From Endozoicomonas sp. NE40 (GTDB lineage Bacteria; Pseudomonadota; Gammaproteobacteria; Pseudomonadales; Endozoicomonadaceae), in contig NZ_JBEWTB010000002.1 of assembly GCF_040549045.1 (NCBI RefSeq), forward strand, positions 3,372,001 through 3,436,000: DNA of 64,000 nt. The letters are read 5' to 3'. Position 1 is the stretch's first letter, and each line of letters starts with the position of its first letter. This document shows positions 34,771-42,737 of the stretch, in pieces. Made by a program: the position numbers and the translations under genes. The notes beneath the pieces are model-generated. The model worked only from the letters and a program-made list of their open reading frames with translations, did not search any database and was not told where the DNA came from.

Positions 34771-35829
34771 TTACAGGTCTTCCTTGCTAAAAGCATTTTC
34801 GTTTGTGCGCTTGCGAACACTGTCATCTGTATTGTCAGCAACCCTTTCAAAGGTAATATGAGACTGATAATGATCCATCTGGGGTTGACCGCCAGTTAAG
34901 TCTTTTAGCTCTCTGGGGGAAGGAGGAGCAGGCAGTTTGTCGGGCCAGTTGCAAACTCTGGGAAGGTGCTGTCTGGAATGGGCTGGCAGCATGCCTGTAT
35001 CACATTTGAATTTATCAGAGGCGTAATTAAAAGGATTATGCTCATGCGATTCGGTGGAAGTGCTTGATGTGTCTTTCCATTGTTTGTCGGGAACGCCGTT
35101 GGTCAGAGGCAGGCTTTGAATAAGAAGCTCAGGCTTTTCTGTCTTTTTGTCGGGTAAGTCCAGAGCACCCAACAAATGAAACTTGTTTTGTTTATCCCTG
35201 AAAATATCAAACCCGGCCATTGGCTGAGTATAATCGATGCCTTTTTGATCGCTACCCATTCGCAGGTAAATACCGCCATAAAAGCCGAGATAGCGAGTCC
35301 AGCTGTCTATTGTGACGAGTTGTTTTGTGTTGAGGTCAATAATGAACAGGTTGCCTTTCTGGGTGACAAATAACCAGTTTTTTCCAGAGGCATTGTTAAA
35401 CTCTTTGCTGAATGCCATGAAAACAGGTGACGGTTTCCACAGTAAACCAACCCCTAAGCCGTCCTTTAAATATATTTCGTCATACCAGTACCAGTAATTT
35501 GTGGGAAGCAGGACAGACTCAACCGGCTTACCATTTTCGGCAATAAATACGTAACCATTCGTACAGCCAAAAGCAAACTGGTTATTGCCCAGAGGTTGGT
35601 GAAAGGTATTCCGGACAGGTCTATCTGGCTGATCACTTTTGTTTACCTCGCAATTGCCAAGCGTACCTTCAAACACAACTTCCCAGTGTTCGGCTCCTGA
35701 ATTTTCAATAACAACCGTTGTTCCAGCAGAATCTGTTCCAGCCAGTTGATGAATGACATCAGCATGAATGTTTGTTGAGACACCCATGAATAAAGCGGTA
35801 AAGGGCAGTGCTTTGAGTAACCTGTTCAT
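34771..35829 (-). CDS. Secreted hypothetical protein, tandem paralog A
   Basis: 352 residues from a start at 35829, followed by a signal peptide (LLKALPFTALFMGVSTNIHA). The frame is open 90 bases upstream, but that part overlaps a duplicated non-coding block. It shares with the next gene IHQLAGTDSAGTTVVIE (versus IHQLATIDLAGNTVVIE), NTFHQPL, NGYVFIAENGKP (versus NGYVYIAENGKQ) and KNWLFVTQKGNLFIID. Cysteines are conserved at GNCEV, FGCTNG and VCNW. The repeated blade-like beta blocks suggest a beta-propeller, unproven. Function unknown; a tandem pair in a lineage-specific region suggests a surface or host-interaction role. Confidence 0.78.
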   Translation of the reverse strand: MNRLLKALPFTALFMGVSTNIHADVIHQLAGTDSAGTTVVIENSGAEHWEVVFEGTLGNCEVNKSDQPDRPVRNTFHQPLGNNQFAFGCTNGYVFIAENGKPVESVLLPTNYWYWYDEIYLKDGLGVGLLWKPSPVFMAFSKEFNNASGKNWLFVTQKGNLFIIDLNTKQLVTIDSWTRYLGFYGGIYLRMGSDQKGIDYTQPMAGFDIFRDKQNKFHLLGALDLPDKKTEKPELLIQSLPLTNGVPDKQWKDTSSTSTESHEHNPFNYASDKFKCDTGMLPAHSRQHLPRVCNWPDKLPAPPSPRELKDLTGGQPQMDHYQSHITFERVADNTDDSVRKRTNENAFSKEDL

Positions 35830-35887
35830 TGAGCTGATCCCGTCTGTCTGAACGTTTTGACAGAACTGGTTATAGATGGCGAATACA

Positions 35888-35952
35888 GTAGAAAGGTAGT
35901 TCAGTTTACAGCGGGACACATTTTGTCAGCGGACGACAGGCTTCCGGGAAGC
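35888..35952. repeat. Duplicated upstream element, copy 1
   Basis: About 65 bases, roughly 83 percent like the copy at 37231-37296. Each copy lies 58 or 59 bases before the start codon of its own gene, so promoter and coding region were duplicated together. It includes a perfect palindrome, GCTTCC-G-GGAAGC, at 35940-35952. Confidence 0.8.
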
Positions 35953-35970
35953 TGGTATTCGGCACGCTGC

Positions 35971-37173
35971 TTATAAGTCTAACTGGTCTTTTTTGCTGAA
36001 CGTTTTTTTGTCAACACGATGATTCCAACAGCTTCCCGCTGCGTCGCTGTAAGTCCTTCCATACCTTGAGGAGTACATCTCAAAGGTTTTGAAGGAGTAA
36101 TAGTGCGCCACCTGCGGTTGAACCTTGAGTCCTTTGAGTTTTTGGGGAGAGGGGTATTCGGGGGATGCTTTTATCCAATTACAGTCAATGAAGTCAGAGG
36201 CTTGAATTTTTTTTGTAAGACTCAGCTTTGTGTTTGTGTCGCATTTTAACACACACCCGCTGTTGCCAGCGGAGAAAACAGTCCTGCCATCCGCTTGCAG
36301 AAGTGTATAAGAGCTTTCGGTGCCGCTGAAGGCTTCGCTATACCTTTTTTGCAGGTAAAGTAGAGTGATGTCACCCTCTTTTTCATCGATGGTTTCATTT
36401 TTGGAATTTCTCCAACGGTTCTCAGCAAACCTGTAGGAACACAAGTCTTGAATCAGGTGCATCGGCTTTGTTTCCTTTTTTTGGGATGTACTGAACTCTA
36501 CGGCAGCCCGCAAATATGCGACTCCCCTGCGATCATGGATAACACCAAGTCCTGTTGTGGGTTTTGTATGGTCAACGTCATCCCTGCCTTCCCCCATTGG
36601 CAAATAAGATTGCCAAAAGCCAGGCCAGTCTTTAAAACTAACCAGTTTCTTCACTTTGACATCAATGATAAAGAGATAGCCTTTCTGGATAACAAATAAC
36701 CACTTATCATCATGGTTTTGTTTCATGTGCCCATTGAAAAGCATGTATGCGGGCGACTTTTTCCATAAATGGTCGGTTTGAAGGTTAAACCCCCAATTTT
36801 CAGTGATACCAAACTCGTACCCGTCTAACCAAAACCAGCTTGCTGTAGGAAGTTGGACATATTCAGCCTGCTTGCCGTTTTCGGCTATATATACATAGCC
36901 ATTGGAGCAGGCAAAGGCAAATTTACCGTCGTCCAGTGGCTGATGGAAAGTGTTGGGTATGTGATCATCTAACTCTTCAGGAGTATTCATCAGGCAGTTA
37001 TCAAGGTGGCCCTCAAAAACAACTTTCCATGGGCGATCCTGTGAGCCTTCGATTACGACTGTGTTGCCAGCGAGGTCTATGGTGGCCAGTTGATGAATGT
37101 AATCAGCACTGACCATTACTGAAAGGCTCACGAAGGAGGCGGAATAAAGAAGAGTTTTGAACAGCCTGCCCAT
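35971..37173 (-). CDS. Secreted hypothetical protein, tandem paralog B
   Basis: 400 residues from a start at 37173 with GGAG about eight bases ahead, followed by a signal peptide (MGRLFKTLLYSASFVSLSVM, ending near VSA). It is the paralog of the gene after it: shared blocks include HQLATIDLAGNTVVIE, WKVVFEGHLDNC, NTFHQPL, FAFACSNGYVYIAENGKQ and KWLFVIQKGYLFIIDVKVKK. It has an extra, diverged C-terminal part. Like the other it contains several cysteines and beta-type blocks. Function unknown. It is the likely source or product of a tandem duplication. Confidence 0.78.
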   Translation of the reverse strand: MGRLFKTLLYSASFVSLSVMVSADYIHQLATIDLAGNTVVIEGSQDRPWKVVFEGHLDNCLMNTPEELDDHIPNTFHQPLDDGKFAFACSNGYVYIAENGKQAEYVQLPTASWFWLDGYEFGITENWGFNLQTDHLWKKSPAYMLFNGHMKQNHDDKWLFVIQKGYLFIIDVKVKKLVSFKDWPGFWQSYLPMGEGRDDVDHTKPTTGLGVIHDRRGVAYLRAAVEFSTSQKKETKPMHLIQDLCSYRFAENRWRNSKNETIDEKEGDITLLYLQKRYSEAFSGTESSYTLLQADGRTVFSAGNSGCVLKCDTNTKLSLTKKIQASDFIDCNWIKASPEYPSPQKLKGLKVQPQVAHYYSFKTFEMYSSRYGRTYSDAAGSCWNHRVDKKTFSKKDQLDL

Positions 37174-37230
37174 AAAGAAACTCCGCACGTTAAAGTGCTG
37201 TATCAATTTTTATTACAAAACCCGAACTCC

Positions 37231-37296
37231 GTAGATAAAGTAGCTCAGTTCACAGAGGAACACATTTCGTCAGCGGATGGCAGGCTTCCGGGAAGC
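37231..37296. repeat. Duplicated upstream element, copy 2
   Basis: Partner of 35888-35952, with the same distance to the start codon of paralog B and the same 13-base palindrome (37284-37296). Point differences are scattered, so the duplication is not recent. Confidence 0.8.
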
Positions 37297-37408
37297 AGTA
37301 AGGGCATTGCAGAGGAAGTATAGAAAGGGCTCTCAGTCAGCCATGAACAGCGGTTCAAAAGGCTGACTGAGAGTGTTCTGTTGCGGCGGGGGACGGTAAT
37401 AAACGATT

Positions 37409-37723
37409 CTACTGCTTGAACAACTCGCCCAGCTTGCTGGCCAGCATCATATTGCCTTCGGTGCGCAGCTTGCCGGTCATAAATGCCTGCATGCCATTCA
37501 CTTCGCCGGTCATGATACCGACAAACGTGTCGGTGTCAGAAATCAGGCTGACGCTTGGGTTATTGCTGGTACCTTCAACGATGTCACAGGTGCCGTCGTT
37601 AACGTCGATGTGGAACGGATCACCATCAGTGATATTGAACTGAAAGACAATGTTCAGGCCAGCAGCTGCGCCTGCGTCAAAACGATCGGACAGGCCACTG
37701 AGGATTTCCTGCATATCTGCCAT
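37409..37723 (-). CDS. SCP2 sterol-carrier domain protein
   Basis: 104 residues, the full length of a single SCP-2 lipid-binding domain: LNIVFQFNITDGDPFHIDVN is the first strand pair and VNGMQAFMTGKLRTEGNMML the characteristic helix. GGAG before the ATG supports the start. Bacterial members are cytoplasmic and bind acyl or sterol-like lipids; some function in fatty-acid or ubiquinone pathways. It is monocistronic. The enoyl-CoA hydratase gene next to it is divergent, which may reflect shared lipid use but does not prove it. Confidence 0.88.
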   Translation of the reverse strand: MADMQEILSGLSDRFDAGAAAGLNIVFQFNITDGDPFHIDVNDGTCDIVEGTSNNPSVSLISDTDTFVGIMTGEVNGMQAFMTGKLRTEGNMMLASKLGELFKQ

Positions 37724-38021
37724 TGTTGTTGCTCCGTTGTTATTGTATTGGGCTAATCTCAGTAGCCGTAGCCGCTGAGATAGACGACAAATAATTTCTT
37801 TTGAGTCTGTCGTTACTGCTCACCTGCAAGATTGCCTGTTAGGTGGTCTGATGGCAAGGTTTTGTGACGATGTTTTTCTTTCGCTATGGGCATTTGTGAA
37901 GCAGGTACGGTTTGGGCAAATATCCTGCGGTGAGCGTATAAACTAACGACAGGCTGATTTTTCAGATGGGCTCAAGTATGATCTTTATCATCCAGGCATA
38001 CGACACCAATAACATAATAAG

Positions 38022-38792
38022 GTGAATAAAGTGGAAGGCGTATTCCAATCTGACCATGTTCTGCTGGAGCAGCAGGGGCGTATTTTAACCATCACGCTGA
38101 ACCGCGTTGAGAAAAAGAACGCCCTGAGCGGTGATATGTACAAAGCCATGACCTCTGCGCTGGCTTATGCGGCCGGTGAAGAGTCTGTGTATGCCGTACT
38201 GGTTACCGGCAGTAACGACTGCTTTACAGCAGGCAATGATCTGGCTGATTTTCTGCAGTCAGAACTGGGCAACAATGCGCCGGTTATGCTGTTTCTCCGC
38301 CAGCTGATTGATTTTGAAAAACCGCTGGTGGCTGCGGTGAACGGGGTGGCCGTGGGAATTGGTATTACCATGCTGCTTCACTGTGACCTGGTGTATATCG
38401 GTGAAAACACCCGCTGTCGTCTGCCTTTTGTAAATCTCGGGCTGGTACCGGAAGCGGCATCCAGCCTGCTTCTGCCGAACATCATGGGACATCAGAGAGC
38501 TGCTGAACTGCTGATGCTGGGGGATTTCTTTGATGGCAGAAAGGCAGCGAGCTACGGTATTGCCAATGAAGCCCTGTCTGATGGCGATGCTGTCACTCAA
38601 AGAGCGCTGGAACAGGTTAACAAACTGGCACAGCAACCAAGGGAAGCATTACGGCTTACCCGCAGGCTGCTGAAAAAACGTGAATACGACCCGGTGGAAC
38701 ACCGTATTGGCGAAGAGGGGATGATATTTGCCAAACAGCTGCGTTCAAAAGAAGCAACAGACATCATGGAAGCGTTCTTCACGGGGGGCTGA
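38022..38792 (+). CDS. Enoyl-CoA hydratase/isomerase family protein
   Basis: 256 residues from a GTG at 38022; GTG 38031 (MEGVFQ) is also possible, since AAGG lies eight bases before it. Crotonase-fold features are present: ITLNRVEKKNALSGDMYKAM, FTAGNDLADF (CoA-binding loop), AAVNGVAVGIGITMLLHCD (oxyanion hole) and LVPEAASSLLLPNIMG. The catalytic-Glu region has MLLHCDLVYIGENTRCRLPF and EAASS, as in delta-isomerase-like members. It may act in fatty-acid oxidation, but exact activity is open. It is divergent from the SCP2 gene and convergent with the zinc locus. Confidence 0.87.
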   Translation: MNKVEGVFQSDHVLLEQQGRILTITLNRVEKKNALSGDMYKAMTSALAYAAGEESVYAVLVTGSNDCFTAGNDLADFLQSELGNNAPVMLFLRQLIDFEKPLVAAVNGVAVGIGITMLLHCDLVYIGENTRCRLPFVNLGLVPEAASSLLLPNIMGHQRAAELLMLGDFFDGRKAASYGIANEALSDGDAVTQRALEQVNKLAQQPREALRLTRRLLKKREYDPVEHRIGEEGMIFAKQLRSKEATDIMEAFFTGG

Positions 38793-38807
38793 TCTGCCCC
38801 CTCATGC

Positions 38808-39368
38808 TCAGAAATACCCTTTGATCGACTCGACTTCAATAGAATAAAGGGTGTCGGTGTACTCCGAGGAGTTTTTCTCAACCAGCAGTGTTCCGGTTAC
38901 CCAGTAAGGTGTGTACCCGGCTTCGGTCACACGGATACCCTTGTCGAATTTAATGTAGATCGTCTGATTCGGCGGTGGCGGTGGCACATGAATGCAGGCA
39001 CCCATGGACGGAACCAGTAACAGCTCAGTAGCTTTCTGGTTTTTGTCCATATTCAGGGGTACCAGAAAGCCCGGCATTTTGCCGTAAGTTTTATCCATTT
39101 TTTCAACTGCTGTATTACCCAGCTTGTCCAGATAAGCGATAATAGCATCACGATCTATTTTGCCTTTCTGGAAGTCTTCCACTATTTTCGGATCCGGCTC
39201 AGGCATTAGCTCACGCCAGTCAAGCTCACGTAATTCCTCTTTTGAGTCAGCTTTGGCAGTTTTCTCTGCTGCTTTCTGTTTGCCTGTATCGACGGGGCTG
39301 GCCAGGGATTCGCCCACTGACAAAGTGGCTGCCACAGTCAGCGCCAGTGTGAGTAATCCTTTTTTCAT
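38808..39368 (-). CDS. DUF3299 periplasmic protein of the zinc-type ABC locus
   Basis: 186 residues with a signal peptide (KKGLLTLALTVAATLSVGESLA), hence periplasmic. The DUF3299 pattern is present: ELDWRELMPE near residue 48, and the ending FLVPLNMDKNQKATELLLVP, GACIHVPPPPPNQTIYIKF. It is the last gene of a five-gene set (small His/Cys protein, ZrgA-like protein, ATPase, permease, DUF3299). This is the arrangement of the Vibrio cholerae ZrgABCDE zinc-uptake system, which I recall from the literature. Its job in the system is unknown. It starts 15 bases after the permease gene. Confidence 0.82.
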   Translation of the reverse strand: MKKGLLTLALTVAATLSVGESLASPVDTGKQKAAEKTAKADSKEELRELDWRELMPEPDPKIVEDFQKGKIDRDAIIAYLDKLGNTAVEKMDKTYGKMPGFLVPLNMDKNQKATELLLVPSMGACIHVPPPPPNQTIYIKFDKGIRVTEAGYTPYWVTGTLLVEKNSSEYTDTLYSIEVESIKGYF

Positions 39369-39383
39369 CGTTTAATTCCTGTT

Positions 39384-40646
39384 TCAGAGTCGTACAGTCA
39401 GACCGTCGGCCAGTGAATTTCTGTAGGCGCGCCAGGCGGGAATTAATCCCAGAATAGTCGCACAGAATACAACAATACCGGCTATCAAGCACTCTACAGC
39501 GCCGGGAGCCGTAATCGGCAGATAAAAGCCAAAATACTTCTGAAGTGACGGCTGAACGGCAAACAGAAGACCATACTGCAACGCAAAACCAAGCGCGGTT
39601 CCAGCTATCGCATAAATCAGTGATTCACTGACCATCAGGGCAAAGATATGCCCGGGACGAGCGCCAACAGATCGTAAAATAGCCATTTCCCGTCGTCTTT
39701 CATTGAGAGAAGTCAGAATAGTCGTCAGCATCCCTATCAGCCCAGCCAGTACCACCATCACTGAAACGGCCAGCAGAGCCTTTTCCGCCGAACCAATCAG
39801 TTGCCACAATTCCTGCAGGGCAACGCCTGGCAGGATGGCAGACAGTGCTTCCTGACGATAGTCATTAATCATGCGTTGGTAGCGGAAGGCCGCCACCCTT
39901 GATTTCAGGCCCACAAAGTAAGCGGTAATGCTCGCGGGTTTCAGATCCATCTGCCGGGTTCTGTCTGCCGATATATTGAAGCCGGGAACCGGTGGTGCGC
40001 CACTGATCCAGTCAACATGCAGGGCTTCGATGCCTTCCAGCGAGATCATAATCACCCGGTCCATCGGTGTGCCGGTAGCTTCAAGAATACCGCTGATGAC
40101 AAAGGGTTTGTCGTCGTGCTTCTGCAATGAAGTCGCTTCAACACCATGGCTCAGGGTAATGGGCTGACCCACTGAATAACCCAGGGCCAGCGCAATTTCT
40201 GCGCCGATGACTGCATCGTACAGATCATCAAACGATTTTCCGGTTCTGAACGACAATGTTTGATCATCGGCATACCGGTAATGATCAAACATCCCCTGAG
40301 TCGTACCAACCACCCGATACCCCTGATGGGAATCGCCCAGTGCAATGGGAACCGTCCAGGCTACTGCAGGGTTGGAAGACAGCTCTTCATAGGTCTGCCA
40401 GGTGATGTTGTTGGTGGCATTGCCAATGTGGAACACCGAATACAGCAGCAGATTAATTGAGCTGCTGCGGGCACCGACAATCAGGTCGGTACCGGAAATT
40501 GTGCTGGTGAAACTGTTCTTTGCCTCAATCCTTACCCGTTCAACACCCAGCAACAGAGCAACACTGACAGCAATGGAAAAAATAGTCAGTAACGCCGTGG
40601 TTTTGCGATTGCGCAGGCTTTTTAATGCCAGACTGGCTGTGCTCAT
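39384..40646 (-). CDS. ABC transporter permease (FtsX/MacB type) of the zinc locus
   Basis: 420-residue permease with one N-terminal helix (ALLTIFSIAVSVALLLGVER), a large periplasmic domain and three C-terminal helices (LLAVSVMVVLAGLIGMLTTI and following), the FtsX/MacB layout. Its ATG overlaps the ATPase stop codon by four bases (ATGA), so the pair is coupled. With the ATPase it resembles the zrgB-zrgC pair. FtsX-type permeases usually act on envelope substrates, so its part in metal uptake is unexpected and not evident from sequence. Confidence 0.87.
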   Translation of the reverse strand: MSTASLALKSLRNRKTTALLTIFSIAVSVALLLGVERVRIEAKNSFTSTISGTDLIVGARSSSINLLLYSVFHIGNATNNITWQTYEELSSNPAVAWTVPIALGDSHQGYRVVGTTQGMFDHYRYADDQTLSFRTGKSFDDLYDAVIGAEIALALGYSVGQPITLSHGVEATSLQKHDDKPFVISGILEATGTPMDRVIMISLEGIEALHVDWISGAPPVPGFNISADRTRQMDLKPASITAYFVGLKSRVAAFRYQRMINDYRQEALSAILPGVALQELWQLIGSAEKALLAVSVMVVLAGLIGMLTTILTSLNERRREMAILRSVGARPGHIFALMVSESLIYAIAGTALGFALQYGLLFAVQPSLQKYFGFYLPITAPGAVECLIAGIVVFCATILGLIPAWRAYRNSLADGLTVRL

Positions 40647-41374
40647 AATACTTCTCCCGGTCTGGCGCCTGAACTTGCGTGATTGATTTCATGCAAGGCT
40701 ATAGTACGGTCAAACAGCTTTTCCAGAGTAGGGTCGTGGCTGACAAATACCAGCGTGTTTTCTGCTGCCTGACACTCTTCAAACAGGAGTTCAATAAAGG
40801 CTTCACGGGTATCGGTATCGAGTGCTGAAGTGGGTTCATCAGCAATGACAATACCGGGGCGGCCAATCATGGCTCTGGCGGCGGCAACACGCTGCTGCTG
40901 TCCAATACTCAGTTCAGTCACACTGTTGTGCAGTTGTTCATGGTCGTTTAATCCAAGATGCGACAGCAAGCGTAAGGCTTCCTGACGGGCGCTCAAGCCG
41001 GATTGTTCGACCTGCTGCTGTCGCCGTTCGGAAAAACTCAGCGGCAGAGTGACGTTATCAACCAGTGACAGGTAGGGAATCAGGTTGAACATCTGAAAAA
41101 TAAAACCGATATGGTTGGCACGGAAATGATCCCGCTGTGCTGGGGACAAACCGCACAGGTTTGTCCCCAGCACACTGACTGACCCCCGTTCAGGTACCAG
41201 CACGCCACCCAGAAGTCCCAGCAATGTGGTTTTACCAGAGCCGGAAGGTCCCCGGATAAAGACCTTTTCTCCCTGATAAATAGTCAACTGACTAATATCC
41301 AGAACCGTCGAGCCCTGCTTCCAACTGAACTGAACCTGATCCAGCTCAATAACCGGTGAACGGGAATCAGTCAT
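40643..41374 (-). CDS. ABC transporter ATP-binding protein of the zinc locus
   Basis: 243 residues, LolD/MacB type. Walker A is GPSGSGKTTLLGLL, the ABC signature ELSIGQQQRVAAARA and Walker B GIVIADEPTSALD, with SHDPTLEKL as the switch His. Sequence is intact. It overlaps the permease by four bases, begins one base after the ZrgA-like gene, and belongs to one operon with them. Confidence 0.93.
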   Translation of the reverse strand: MTDSRSPVIELDQVQFSWKQGSTVLDISQLTIYQGEKVFIRGPSGSGKTTLLGLLGGVLVPERGSVSVLGTNLCGLSPAQRDHFRANHIGFIFQMFNLIPYLSLVDNVTLPLSFSERRQQQVEQSGLSARQEALRLLSHLGLNDHEQLHNSVTELSIGQQQRVAAARAMIGRPGIVIADEPTSALDTDTREAFIELLFEECQAAENTLVFVSHDPTLEKLFDRTIALHEINHASSGARPGEVL

Positions 41375-41375
41375 A

Positions 41376-42044
41376 TCAGAAACGTACCTGTGGCTGGTTC
41401 GGGGTCATGGTTTCGGACAGCTGACCACTTTGGGTGAAGCCCTGCACACGAATCCTTTCACTGCGTGGGAATGCTTCGAACAGTGCGGTTGACAACTGGT
41501 TCAGCTGGTTAACCGCCTTGCACTCGTAGACATAGGAAGCAGCAATATCCATATGCCCGTCGTGATCATGGTCATGATGATGTTCATGGTCATGATCGTG
41601 CTTGTCATGGCTGTGTCCGTGATCATGGTCGTGCTTGTCATGGCTGTGTCCGTGGTCATGGTCGTGCTTGTCATGACCATGACCATGACCATCCTTAACA
41701 TGAATCTCTTTCGTTGGGCTGGCATGGGCATGATTCAGCTGGCAGCCTGCAGCAACAGACAGTGACCAGATAGTGTCAGATTCCAGTTTTTCCAGCGCTT
41801 CATTCAGCTGTTTCTTCTGGGCATGGGTGTTAATGCTCTCAAAGCCCAGTATGTCGTGGGCGGGCATCATCAGCTCCAGATGCAGTTCTGAACCTTCTGT
41901 CGCAAAGTTCAGTTCGCCTTCCCCGTGTACATGAGCCCCGGCATGGCGAACTTCATCATTATGATGGTGGCTGTGTGCCATGGCTGCACCGGAAACCGCC
42001 AGAGTACAGGCAGCCGCCGCTGCCATACGAATAGATGTACGCAT
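41376..42044 (-). CDS. zrgA: ZrgA-like DUF2796 periplasmic His-rich zinc-binding protein
   Basis: 222 residues from ATG 42044, with a signal peptide (RMAAAAACTLAVSGAAMAHS). Just after cleavage is SHHHND, and the middle carries HDKHDHDHGHS repeated nearly three times (33-base DNA unit), giving a strongly histidine- and aspartate-rich arm for metal binding. Flanking it, HVHGEGELNFATEG and YECKAVNQLNQLSTALF are the DUF2796 core. It is likely a zinc-binding protein of the uptake system with the downstream ATPase and permease. An upstream ATG at 42062 is possible but gives a less natural signal start. Confidence 0.85.
   Translation of the reverse strand: MRTSIRMAAAAACTLAVSGAAMAHSHHHNDEVRHAGAHVHGEGELNFATEGSELHLELMMPAHDILGFESINTHAQKKQLNEALEKLESDTIWSLSVAAGCQLNHAHASPTKEIHVKDGHGHGHDKHDHDHGHSHDKHDHDHGHSHDKHDHDHEHHHDHDHDGHMDIAASYVYECKAVNQLNQLSTALFEAFPRSERIRVQGFTQSGQLSETMTPNQPQVRF
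41591..41681. repeat. 33-base tandem repeat in the zrgA-like gene
   Basis: About 2.8 copies of a 33-base unit (41591, 41624, 41657) coding for HDKHDHDHGHS-type steps. The near-identity at DNA level shows recent expansion and could vary in copy number between strains. Confidence 0.9.
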
Positions 42045-42090
42045 AAATAAATCCTGCTGCATAAAAATGGTAAAAAATAGTCAGGGAATA

Positions 42091-42471
42091 TCAGACAACA
42101 GGTGGTGCGCGGGTCAGTCGTTTGGTGGGGGTTTTACGGGAAAAATAACTGAGTTCCGGAGTCGTTAAGGTGGTATCAGCTTTCAGGGTGGCGACGGTGC
42201 TGGTGGCATCAGCCGCGGGATGACTGAACTGGAACTTACAGGCGGTACAGTCGTGTGCATCACTGTCCCAGTCATGACTATGGCCTTCCAGTTCCAGAGA
42301 ATGAACAAACTGGTGTAGCTCCTGATGAAAGTTTTCAGCAGTGTCAGAGTGTGTTTTATGGGTATGAGCTGTGGCGTAACTGGCACCTGTGATGTAAAGA
42401 AACATCAATAGCCAGATAACAGCGGTGTGACGCTGCAGCCGTCGCAGAATGTTGGCTATTGACAGGCTCAT
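42091..42471 (-). CDS. Small His/Cys-rich exported protein at the head of the zinc locus
   Basis: 126 residues with an N-terminal hydrophobic signal or anchor (VIWLLMFLYITGASYATA). The remainder is metal-binding in character: AHTHKTHSD, HSLELEGHSHDWDSDAHDC and the CTAC pair, resembling DUF2946-type proteins that sit beside metal transporters. It begins the five-gene zinc-type locus, 28 bases before the ZrgA-like gene. Its role may be metal sensing or delivery; this is inferred from residues and context. Confidence 0.75.
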   Translation of the reverse strand: MSLSIANILRRLQRHTAVIWLLMFLYITGASYATAHTHKTHSDTAENFHQELHQFVHSLELEGHSHDWDSDAHDCTACKFQFSHPAADATSTVATLKADTTLTTPELSYFSRKTPTKRLTRAPPVV

Positions 42472-42737
42472 AGAGTGTTCCAGTGAAAAACAACGGATGA
42501 CGTTTTCTCAAACAAGTCGACTATTTTTGCATAAAAAATATTTTTTCTATAACAATTATTGTTTTTTTTACTACTGTTCTAAATTCAGGCTTCTCTGTTC
42601 TGAAAAAACAGTTGAGGTTGGAGATTTTGGTCAGACTAAGGGAAGTTCGTACAAATGCAGTTGGTGCAATTGATGGCATAGGGTAGGGTATAGAGAAGTA
42701 GCTGCATAAAAAAAATAAAAATCGCATGGAGAGCGTT

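Noticed and set aside
41553..41765. Methionine/valine-rich frame opposite the histidine-repeat segment
   Set aside because: It is only the complement of the 33-base repeat and is low-complexity.
42541..42570. Possible Zur half-site (TATAACA) before the zinc locus
   Set aside because: Only one half of the palindrome is present and the rest is an A/T run, so the match is not convincing.
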